Part shown: piece after piece, positions 1 through 4,951 of the stretch
Layout of the letters: each line of letters begins with the position of its first letter
Position numbering within the stretch: position 1 is the stretch's first letter
Assembly (NCBI GenBank): GCA_025453855.1
Contig: JALOPO010000210.1
Span: forward strand, 1 to 5,649
Origin: Gemmatimonadaceae bacterium
GTDB lineage: Bacteria > Gemmatimonadota > Gemmatimonadetes > Gemmatimonadales > Gemmatimonadaceae
DNA length: 5,649 nt
Reading direction: 5' to 3'
Made by a program: the position numbers and the translations under genes
The notes under the pieces: model-generated
The model's input: the letters and a program-made list of their open reading frames with translations, nothing else
Told to the model about the DNA's origin: nothing
The model's database searches: none

Positions 1-189
1 GGTGCGATCGAGGCGGCGGTGGCGGCGGGGTGCGAGGCGATCTGGCTGGAGGTGCGGGTCTCGAACGCCGCGGCGCGGGCGCTCTACGAGCGGCGGGGCT
101 TCACGCTCGTCGGGCGCCGGCGGGGGTACTACCGCAAGCCGGTCGAGGACGCCCTGGTGCTTCGGCGATCGCTGAGCCCCGACGGCTGA
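1..189 (+). CDS. rimI: RimI-like ribosomal protein alanine N-acetyltransferase, C-terminal part (5' end outside window)
   Basis: The first 62 codons, read in frame 1 to TGA at 187-189, are the end of a GNAT-fold acetyltransferase. The segment LEVRVSNAAARALYERRGF is the classic RimI block: the (L/W)LEVR strand, then S-N-x-x-A-x-x-L-Y-x-x-x-G-F, which packs against acetyl-CoA. It is followed by a G-R-R-x-x-Y-Y segment and VEDALVLRRSL, where RimI proteins usually have 'Y..P.EDA..M...L'. Known family role: acetylation of the N-terminal alanine of ribosomal protein S18, in the cytoplasm. The N-terminal half, with the acetyl-CoA pyrophosphate loop, lies before base 1, so the gene start cannot be judged. 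Other GNAT enzymes share this block, so the exact substrate is inferred. In many bacteria rimI sits beside tsaB or tsaD; that neighbour would be upstream and is not visible here. Confidence 0.85.
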   Translation, partial: GAIEAAVAAGCEAIWLEVRVSNAAARALYERRGFTLVGRRRGYYRKPVEDALVLRRSLSPDG

Positions 190-240
190 GGCAGGCATCG
201 CCGTGGCCCGGCCGGGCGCAGTGGAAGAACACAGGCGAGC

Positions 241-248
241 TACTTTTC
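241..248 (+). promoter_or_regulatory. possible -10/-7-like promoter element of ssb (TACTTTTC)
   Basis: This is a small T-rich island in an otherwise very GC-rich leader, 78 bases before the ssb ATG. It fits a TAnnTTTx pattern like the -7 element known from Bacteroidota promoters. A related string, TAGTTTGG, lies at 3139-3146 before the epimerase gene. I see no clear partner element 18-22 bases upstream. The call rests only on base composition, position and the second occurrence. Confidence 0.25.
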
Positions 249-313
249 GGTGACCGCGCCGAGCGGTGCACGACGCATGGTGGGGGCGTCCCGCGTTACC
301 TCACCGTCCACAC

Positions 314-317
314 GGAG
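314..317 (+). promoter_or_regulatory. ribosome binding site of ssb (GGAG)
   Basis: GGAG lies 8 bases before the ATG at 326. This is the best Shine-Dalgarno match in the leader and it decides the start against the in-frame ATG at 266. Confidence 0.7.
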
Positions 318-325
318 AACAACCA

Positions 326-826
326 ATGGCGCGCAGTCTCAACAAGGTGATCCTGATCGGCAACCTGGGGAACGATCCCGAGGTGCGCACGGCGGGTGGC
401 AGCAAGGTGGCGCAGTTCTCGCTCGCCACGTCGCGCACGTGGAACGACCAGTCGGGCAACCGGCAGGAGAAGACGGAGTGGCACAAGTGCGTGGCCTGGA
501 ACACGGGCAACAGCAAGCTGGCCGACATCGTCGAGCAGTACTGCCGCAAGGGGAAGAGCGTGTACGTCGAGGGGTCGATCGAGTACCGCCAGTGGCAGGA
601 CAAGGAAGGGCAGACGCGCTATACGACCGAGATCAAGGTGCGCGAGCTGCTCCTGCTCGGCGGCCCGCGCGACGGTGAGGAGGGCGGGAGCTACGCGCCG
701 CGGCCGCAGCGTGCGGCGGCACCGGCGGCGAGCAAGGCGGCGTCGGGTGGCGGGGCGAAGAAGGACGATGATTTCGCCGACTTCCCGGGCGCGCTCGAGG
801 ACGAGGACGACGATCTGCCGTTCTGA
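326..826 (+). CDS. ssb: single-stranded DNA-binding protein SSB
   Basis: This 166-residue protein coats single-stranded DNA during replication, recombination and repair, and recruits partners through its C-terminal tip. Residues about 5-110 form the OB-fold, opening with SLNKVILIGNLGNDPEVR. Typical family motifs follow: VAQFSLATSRTW, EKTEWHKCVAWN, LADIVEQYCRKGKSVYVEGSI and YTTEIKVREL. Aromatic residues W39, W52 and W58 fall where DNA-stacking aromatics occur in the family. Residues 112-145 are a short, low-complexity linker rich in Gly, Ala, Arg and Pro. The end is strongly acidic and closes with DDDLPF, the conserved protein-interaction tip. The ATG at 326 is chosen because MARSLNKVIL is the usual N-terminus and GGAG at 314-317 sits 8 bases upstream; an in-frame ATG at 266 would add 20 atypical residues. 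It stands alone, with a leader before it and a terminator after it. Confidence 0.97.
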   Translation: MARSLNKVILIGNLGNDPEVRTAGGSKVAQFSLATSRTWNDQSGNRQEKTEWHKCVAWNTGNSKLADIVEQYCRKGKSVYVEGSIEYRQWQDKEGQTRYTTEIKVRELLLLGGPRDGEEGGSYAPRPQRAAAPAASKAASGGGAKKDDDFADFPGALEDEDDDLPF

Positions 827-853
827 GTACGCGGCGCCCGGTCAGCTGCTGGT

Positions 854-896
854 GATGCGACAGGCCCCGCCGACATCGGCGGGGCCTGTCGCGTTG
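854..896 (+). terminator. rho-independent-type terminator after ssb
   Basis: A perfect 17-base inverted repeat has arms at 857-873 and 876-892, with core AGGCCCCGCCGA against TCGGCGGGGCCT. The innermost pair or two must open to make a loop of 4-6 bases (ACAT). The stem can be extended outward by G-T and A-T pairs at 854-856 and 893-895. The tail is only GTTGTG, so the U-run is weak, as is common in very GC-rich genomes. It begins 31 bases after the ssb stop codon. Confidence 0.75.
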
Positions 897-906
897 TGCC
901 GTCCGG

Positions 907-943
907 CGTTCCGGTGCACTCGCCATGTGCATGAACCGGAACG
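907..943 (+). repeat. inverted repeat / composite hairpin upstream of the SDR gene
   Basis: CGTTCCGGT at 907-915 is mirrored by ACCGGAACG at 935-943, 9 of 9 bases. Inside it, TGCAC at 915-919 can pair with GTGCA at 927-931 around a 7-base loop. It lies 30 bases before the SDR start, after the ssb terminator. It could be an operator for a dimeric regulator or an RNA leader hairpin; nothing here tells which. Confidence 0.4.
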
Positions 944-972
944 GCGGTGCGGCACGTGCACGTTCGCCCTGC

Positions 973-1638
973 ATGCCGACCCTGCCCATCGCCCTCGTCA
1001 CCGGCGCCTCGCGCGGCATCGGCCGCGCCATCGCACTGCGCCTCGCCGCCACGCACCACGTCGTCGCCAGCGCACGTGAAGATCACCGCCGCCGGCGGCT
1101 CGGCCGAGGCGCTCGTCATGGATGTCGCCGATGCAGCCGACATCGCGCGCGCCCTCGCGGACCGCGACGCCGATGTGGTCGTCCTCAACGCCGGCGTCGG
1201 CGTGCTCAAGCCGCTCCTCGAGCTCACGCCCGAGGAGTGGCACCGCATGATCGACGTGAACGTGAACGCACTCTTCCACGTCTGCCGGGGATGGTGGCGC
1301 GCGGGCGCGGCCACGTGGTGATCATCGGCTCGATCGCGGGGCGGAGCGCCTTCGTGGGCGGGGCGGGCTACGCCACCACCAAGCACGCGGTGATGGGCTT
1401 CGCGGAGAACCTCATGCTCGAGGTCCGCGACGCCGGCGTGAAGGTGTCGGTGGTGAGCCCGGGGTCGGTGGCTACGGAGTTCTCGGGGCGCGCGCCGCGA
1501 GGCGGTGGACAGCTCCTCGCCACCGACGTGGCGGCCGCGGTCGCGCACGTGATCGATACGCCGGCCGAGGTGCTCCTCCATCGTGTGGAAGTGCGCATCC
1601 TCTCGCCATCGCGGTCGCGCACGCGGGAGGGCACGTGA
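973..1638 (+). pseudogene. classical short-chain dehydrogenase/reductase (SDR), signature split over two frames
   Basis: Classical SDRs are NAD(P)-dependent oxidoreductases with a Rossmann fold. Frame 1 from ATG 973 gives MPTLPIALVTGASRGIGRAI, containing the TGxxxGxG cofactor motif, up to VVASAR (about 1077). Frame 2 then carries the fold: ITAAGGSAEALVMDVADAAD, the NAG motif in VVVLNAGVGVLKPL, and MIDVNVNALFHVCR to about 1288. From about 1282 frame 1 resumes with LPGMVARGRGHVVIIGSIAG, catalytic Ser, then the Y-x3-K pair in GYATTKHA, and VSVVSPGSVATEF, ending at TGA 1636-1638. Frame 1 is open throughout (221 codons), but 1078-1284 in that frame is Arg-rich nonsense. About 12 residues are missing at the first junction and about 4 at the second, matching net losses of 3n+2 and 3n+1 bases. 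A protein read straight through would lack the adenine-side strands and the NAG motif, so is probably inactive. Substrate unknown. Real decay and sequence error are both possible. Confidence 0.75.
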
Positions 1639-1736
1639 CGGCGTTGCCCGCGGCGCGCGTGGTCCGGGGCGTCACGATCCTCGACGATGGCCCCACCGGC
1701 GGCTTCTTTCGCGACGGCCGACCGATCGCGTGGTGA
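1635..1736 (+). pseudogene. orphan C-terminal tail of a second SDR (remnant)
   Basis: Frame 3 from a GTG at 1635, overlapping the previous stop codon, reads 33 codons to TGA at 1734-1736. The last part, DDGPTGGFFRDGRPIAW, closely resembles the conserved C-terminus of carbonyl-reductase-like SDRs, which often end in 'LPxDGPTGGFFRDxKPIPW' (recalled family pattern, not a search). AARVV just before it fits the preceding helix. No Rossmann motif, catalytic Tyr/Lys or other SDR part precedes it in this frame; upstream the DNA encodes the end of the first SDR in frame 1. It therefore looks like the stub of a gene whose first 200 or so codons are gone, by deletion or by misassembly. The GTG is probably not a genuine start. 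It could alternatively be a chance small ORF, but the tail match argues against that. Confidence 0.5.
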
Positions 1737-1790
1737 CTGGCTTCGGGGCACGCGTTTCCCGGCCGCCGCTCGCTCGTCCTCCCCGTGAGC

Positions 1791-1840
1791 CGCCCCGCCC
1801 GCCCGGGGCGCCCTCGTGGTCCGGCGGGGGATCGTCCCCC
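1791..1840 (+). terminator. two GC hairpins between the SDR remnant and the LysM gene, possible terminator
   Basis: CGCCCC at 1791-1796 pairs with GGGGCG at 1805-1810, and GGGGGA at 1826-1831 pairs with TCCCCC at 1835-1840 around TCG. Neither has a T-run. They are the only structure I see in the 146 bases (1737-1882) before the LysM gene. They could end transcription of the SDR region or lie in the LysM leader. Confidence 0.3.
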
Positions 1841-1882
1841 ACGGTCGCGATGCCGCGATCGCCACACCAGTCGTTCCCGCCC

Positions 1883-3031
1883 ATGCGCCTCCGTCCCGCC
1901 CGCACGCTCGCCCCGCTCACCCTCGCGGCGTTCGTCGTGCTCGCCCCCGTCGCCGTCCGCGCCCAGGACGCCGAGCCTGCCGCCGTCTCGACCGGTGCGC
2001 CGGGGACGGTGCTCCACACCGTCAAGCGGGGCGACACGCTCTGGGACATCGCCAAGGCCTACCTCGGCGATCCGTTCAAGTGGCCCGACCTGTTCCAGAA
2101 GAACACGGGCACGGTGAACGATCCGCACTGGATCTATCCCGGGCAGCGCCTCGTCATCGGCGCCGACGGCAAGCCGGTGTTCGAGGCACCGCCGTCGCGC
2201 GAGGACGCCGGCGCGGAGGCGGCCGCCGAGCCCGAGGCGCCGGTGCGCTTCGCGACGTTCGGACCGAATGCGCGCCGCGCTGCGGGTGGGGCCGAGAATC
2301 TCACGCTGAACGGTCGCGCGATCCGCCCCACGGTGCGCGTCGGTGAGGTGCGTGCCGCGCCGTTCCTCGCCCCCGAGTTGGTGCCGTCGAACTCGGGGAC
2401 GCTCGTCGGGCGTGCCGACGCGACGATCATCGCCCCGGCGAGTTCGCGCGACCAGTTCCAGTTCCACGACGAGGTCGAGGTGCTCCTGCCGCCGAACACG
2501 CGCGGTGCGATCGGGCAGCGGTACGGCGTCTATCGCATGGGGCCGAAGGTGAAGGGGACCGACAGCCGCCTCGTCGTGCCGACCGGCGTCGTCGAACTGG
2601 TGGGCGTCGGCAGCGGGCGTGCGGCGCGCGCGAGCGTGATCCGCATGTACCAGGCGATGCGCAAGGACGACTACCTCGTCCCGCTCGACAACGTCGACGT
2701 GCCGGAGACGGTGCGTCCGGAGCCGGTCACCAACGGCGCCCTGTACGACGTCGCGATCGTCCCGGGCGAGGTGGCGCTTCCCACGATCGAGAGCTACGTC
2801 GTCCTCTCGCTCCCGCGCGCATCGGCCGGCGTGAAGCCCGGCGACCAGTTCCAGCTCTTCGAGCCGGGCCACGACCTCACCGGCAAGGGCGATCGCACGC
2901 CGGAGTACGACGTGGCGCGCATCGTGATCGTGCACGTCGGCGCGCGCAGCGCCACGGGTGTCGTGATCGACCAGGCACAGCCCGCCATCCGTGCCGGCAT
3001 GAAGGCGCGCCACGTGGCCCGCATGCCCTGA
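1883..3031 (+). CDS. secreted LysM peptidoglycan-binding protein with duplicated C-terminal module
   Basis: This 382-residue protein is predicted to be exported. Residues 1-27 form a signal peptide: an Arg-rich start, a hydrophobic LAPLTLAAFVVLAPVAV core, and an A-x-A-like site VRA before QDAEP. Residues 44-92 are one LysM domain (VLHTVKRGDTLWDIAKAYLG, then DPHWIYPGQRLVI), a fold known to bind the glycan of peptidoglycan. Residues 100-120 are a Pro/Ala/Glu linker. The rest has no domain I can name, but two stretches, about 194-268 and 304-378, look like copies of one module: a hydrophobic strand, a (V/I)..G(D/Q)(R/Q)(Y/F)..(Y/F) turn, a (V/I)V..VG.(R/G).A strand and a closing hydrophobic strand. 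The ATG at 1883 is chosen because it starts the signal peptide; an ATG at 1850 would add 11 residues. No good ribosome binding site is visible. Likely a periplasmic wall-binding or envelope-scaffold protein; no catalytic motif is seen. Confidence 0.88.
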   Translation: MRLRPARTLAPLTLAAFVVLAPVAVRAQDAEPAAVSTGAPGTVLHTVKRGDTLWDIAKAYLGDPFKWPDLFQKNTGTVNDPHWIYPGQRLVIGADGKPVFEAPPSREDAGAEAAAEPEAPVRFATFGPNARRAAGGAENLTLNGRAIRPTVRVGEVRAAPFLAPELVPSNSGTLVGRADATIIAPASSRDQFQFHDEVEVLLPPNTRGAIGQRYGVYRMGPKVKGTDSRLVVPTGVVELVGVGSGRAARASVIRMYQAMRKDDYLVPLDNVDVPETVRPEPVTNGALYDVAIVPGEVALPTIESYVVLSLPRASAGVKPGDQFQLFEPGHDLTGKGDRTPEYDVARIVIVHVGARSATGVVIDQAQPAIRAGMKARHVARMP

Positions 3032-3061
3032 GTGGCGCAACCGGGGCGACCCCGGTGCCAC
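3032..3061 (+). terminator. hairpin just after the LysM stop codon
   Basis: CCGGGG at 3041-3046 pairs with CCCCGG at 3050-3055 around CGA. The flanks GTGGC at 3032-3036 and GCCAC at 3057-3061 extend the stem past an unequal internal loop. It begins directly after the TGA. There is no T-run, so it may act as a mRNA 3' end stabiliser or a weak terminator. Confidence 0.45.
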
Positions 3062-3095
3062 GCACCGCGGCGCTCGCCTCCCGCCGCCGCCCGCC

Positions 3096-3144
3096 ACCGC
3101 GCCCGCGCACGCCGTCACCGGCCGTGCGCGGGCGCGGTTAGTTT
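3096..3144 (+). terminator. strong hairpin with GTTAGTTT tail between the LysM and epimerase genes
   Basis: ACCGCGCCCGCGCACG at 3096-3111 is a perfect 16-base inverted repeat of 3123-3138, with an 11-base loop. It is followed at 3137-3144 by GTTAGTTT, the most T-rich stretch nearby. This is the best candidate for the end of the LysM transcript. The tail coincides with a possible promoter element for the downstream operon. Confidence 0.6.
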
Positions 3145-3146
3145 GG
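3139..3146 (+). promoter_or_regulatory. possible -7-like promoter element of the epimerase-tol operon (TAGTTTGG)
   Basis: This is an AT-richer island resembling a TAnnTTTG element, 133 bases before the epimerase ATG. Its likeness to TACTTTTC before ssb is the main support. It overlaps the T tail of the preceding terminator, so its composition could be explained by that alone. Confidence 0.22.
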
Positions 3147-3198
3147 CCGGGTCCGCGGGCGCTTCGGGCGTCCCCGTTCCCACTCCGGAGCTCGAGCC

Positions 3199-3210
3199 AT
3201 GCACGTGCAT
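3199..3210 (+). repeat. 12-base perfect palindrome in the epimerase leader
   Basis: ATGCACGTGCAT is a perfect palindrome 69 bases before the epimerase start. Its core GCACGTGCA also occurs at 952-960, just before the SDR gene. It could be a regulator site. CACGTG is, however, frequent in coding parts of this window (for example near 1313, 1545 and 3010), so the shared core is weak evidence. Confidence 0.25.
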
Positions 3211-3269
3211 CCGTCGTCGTGTCCGTTTGCCGCCGCGCCGCAGCCGGTGCGCCCCACGTCCGTGTCGCC

Positions 3270-3275
3270 GAGGGG
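3270..3275 (+). promoter_or_regulatory. ribosome binding site deciding the epimerase start (GAGGGG)
   Basis: GAGG at 3270-3273 lies 5 bases before ATG 3279. It supports this start over the in-frame GTG at 3219, which has no such sequence in front of it. Confidence 0.6.
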
Positions 3276-3278
3276 CGC

Positions 3279-4238
3279 ATGACGCAGCGCGCGCTGGTCA
3301 CCGGGGGGGCGGGGTTCATCGGATCGCACGTCGCCGATCTCTTCCTCGCCGAGGGATGGGACGTCACCATCCTCGACGACTTCTCGAGCGGCAAGCCGGA
3401 GAACGTCCCGGCGCGGGCGACGGTGCATCGTGCCTCGATCACCGAGCCGTCGAGCGCGGCGCTGGTGCGGGACGGTCGCTTCGACGTGGTGATGCACCTC
3501 GCCGCGCAGATCGACGTGCGCAAGAGCGTCGCCGACCCGGCCTTCGACGCCGCGGTGAACATCGGCGGGACGCTCAACCTGCTCGAGGCGGTGCGCCACT
3601 CGGGGCATGCGACGCGCTTCATCTTCACGTCGAGTGGCGGTGCGCAGTACGGCGACCTCGTGCCGCGTCCCACGCCCGAGGGCGCGGACAAGGATCCCGC
3701 CTCGCCGTACGGGATCACGAAGCTGGCGGCCGAGTACTACCTGTCCTACTACGCCCGCATCCACGGCATGGACACCGTCGCCCTCCGCTACGCCAACGTC
3801 TACGGCCCGCGACAGGACCCGCATGGCGAGGCGGGGGTGGTCGCGATCTTCTGCGGCCGCATCCTCGACGGCACGCCGCTCACCGTCTTCGGCACCGGCG
3901 AGCAGACGCGCGACTACGTCTTCGGCCCCGACGTGGCCCGTGCCAACCTGCTGGCCGCGCATGCCTCGCTCCCCGCGCCGTCGCGACTCGACGATCGCGG
4001 CTTCAACATCGGCACCGGGATCGAGACGAGCGTGCTCGCGCTCGCGGAGACGCTGCAGCGCGTGGCCGGCGTGACGACCGCGATCGAGCATGCGCCGCCG
4101 CGCGCCGGCGAGCAGTCGGCGAGCTGCATCTCGCCGGCCAAGGCGCAGGCGCAGCTCGGCTGGGCGCCCGCCGTGTCGCTCGACGACGGCCTGCGCGCGA
4201 CGTTCGAGTTCTTCAAGGCGCGACGCGCGCACGCATGA
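3279..4238 (+). CDS. NAD-dependent nucleotide-sugar epimerase/dehydratase, GalE-like (extended SDR)
   Basis: This 319-residue cytoplasmic enzyme is of the usual family length. Residues 5-34 are the Rossmann start, RALVTGGAGFIGSH, with G9, G12 and G15 forming the NAD-binding GxxGxxG, and D33-D34 ending strand 2 in ILDDFSSGKPENV. HLAAQIDVRKSV (73-84) and AAVNIGGTLNLLEA (91-104) are standard GalE-family blocks. The catalytic pair is Y144 and K148 in SPYGITKLAAE; FIFTSSGGAQYG (114-125) carries the active-site Ser/Thr. RYANVYGPRQDPHGEAGVVAIF, broken here after residue 189, and FGTGEQTRDYVF bind the nucleotide-sugar. The family usually epimerises C4 of UDP-glucose or UDP-GlcNAc, or is a related dehydratase, supplying sugars for LPS or capsule; the exact substrate cannot be read from the sequence. 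The start ATG 3279 follows a good ribosome binding site and gives the typical N-terminus. Its TGA overlaps the next ATG (ATGA), so it is probably translated together with tolQ. Confidence 0.9.
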   Translation: MTQRALVTGGAGFIGSHVADLFLAEGWDVTILDDFSSGKPENVPARATVHRASITEPSSAALVRDGRFDVVMHLAAQIDVRKSVADPAFDAAVNIGGTLNLLEAVRHSGHATRFIFTSSGGAQYGDLVPRPTPEGADKDPASPYGITKLAAEYYLSYYARIHGMDTVALRYANVYGPRQDPHGEAGVVAIFCGRILDGTPLTVFGTGEQTRDYVFGPDVARANLLAAHASLPAPSRLDDRGFNIGTGIETSVLALAETLQRVAGVTTAIEHAPPRAGEQSASCISPAKAQAQLGWAPAVSLDDGLRATFEFFKARRAHA

Positions 4239-4951
4239 CGCTCCCCGCGTCGATGCTGCTGCAGGGCGCCGGTGGCGGCGCCCTCGGGCTCCTCGCGCAG
4301 GGGACGCCGATCACCTGGGCGGTGCTCGCCCTTCTCGTCGTGCTGAGTGCCGCCAGCTGGACCATCATGCTCGGCAAGCGCGCGCAGTTCGCGGCCGTGG
4401 AGCGCACGAGCGCGGGCCTGCACGACGTCGTGCGTGGTGCGAGCGGCTTCGATGCCGCCGCCTCGCGCGCCGACGACGGCGCCGGCTCGCCGCACGCGGC
4501 GGTGCTGGCGCGGGCGGCCGAGTTCCTGCGCGGCGTGCGCGCACCGCAGGCCGCGGCGGCCGATGCACGCCCGCGCCTCTCGCCCGCGCAGGTCGAGGCG
4601 CTGCAGCTCGTGCTCGACACCGCCTCCACCGCCGAGCGTGACCGACTGGAGCGGCGCCTCCCGTGGCTCGCCACGATCGGTGCGGTGAGCCCGCTCATCG
4701 GGCTGTTCGGGACGGTGATCGGCGTCATCAACGCCTTCCTCGGCGTGGCCGCGGCGGGGAGCGGGAACATCGCCGCGGTGGCGCCGGGGGTGGCCGAGGC
4801 GCTCGTGGCGACCGCGCTCGCGCTCGCGGTCGCGATCCCGGCGGTCTTCGGCTTCAATCTCTTCGCGCAGCGGCTCAACCGGCTCGACGGCGATCTCGAG
4901 GCGTTCGGCGCCGACATCGTCGCGCTGCTCGTGCGCGACGGGCGCATCTGA
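4235..4951 (+). CDS. tolQ: TolQ/ExbB-type proton channel subunit (MotA/TolQ/ExbB family)
   Basis: This 238-residue inner-membrane protein is the stator ring of a proton-motive-force motor. Three membrane segments are visible: about 25-46 (ITWAVLALLVVLSAASWTIML), about 143-171 (WLATIGAVSPLIGLFGTVIG) and about 186-210 (GVAEALVATALALAVAIPAV). The cytoplasmic region between the first two is the family's large loop, Ala-rich at 73-112. The block APLLGLLGTV of TolQ/ExbB appears as SPLIGLFGTV, with T160 in segment 2 and T193 in segment 3 placed like the polar residues lining the proton path. Length suits TolQ (about 230). The start is the ATG inside the epimerase stop (ATGA); no convincing ribosome binding site is present, so translation is probably coupled. 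TolQ rather than ExbB is inferred from the following tolR and TolA/TonB-like genes; without tolB and pal in view ExbB remains possible. Confidence 0.9.
   Translation: MTLPASMLLQGAGGGALGLLAQGTPITWAVLALLVVLSAASWTIMLGKRAQFAAVERTSAGLHDVVRGASGFDAAASRADDGAGSPHAAVLARAAEFLRGVRAPQAAAADARPRLSPAQVEALQLVLDTASTAERDRLERRLPWLATIGAVSPLIGLFGTVIGVINAFLGVAAAGSGNIAAVAPGVAEALVATALALAVAIPAVFGFNLFAQRLNRLDGDLEAFGADIVALLVRDGRI

Noticed and set aside
266..325. Longer SSB starting at ATG 266
   Set aside because: The added 20 residues do not resemble SSB proteins, and the GGAG at 314-317 points to ATG 326.
952..960. GCACGTGCA shared by the SDR and epimerase leaders as a common operator
   Set aside because: CACGTG recurs several times inside coding sequence of this GC-rich window, so sharing it is not specific enough to call a regulon; the 12-base palindrome is kept only as a low-confidence feature.
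1050..1300. Programmed ribosomal frameshifting as an explanation of the SDR frame changes
   Set aside because: No slippery heptamer is visible at either junction, and residues of the fold are missing at both, which slipping by one base would not cause.
3219..3278. Longer epimerase starting at GTG 3219
   Set aside because: The extra residues precede the normal Rossmann start and lack a ribosome binding site, while ATG 3279 has one 5 bases upstream.
1472..3718. 748-codon open frame on the minus strand
   Set aside because: It lies opposite the LysM protein and parts of its neighbours, is rich in Arg, His and Ala with no recognisable domain, and is explained by high GC in the complementary strand.
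3138..4232. 364-codon minus-strand open frame opposite the epimerase
   Set aside because: The + strand encodes a complete GalE-like protein with all motifs; the antisense reading shows only Arg/Ala/Val-rich filler.
3032..4234. Long upstream extension of the tolQ reading frame
   Set aside because: The extension is Arg-rich, overlaps the epimerase in another frame, and the true TolQ N-terminus begins at ATG 4235.
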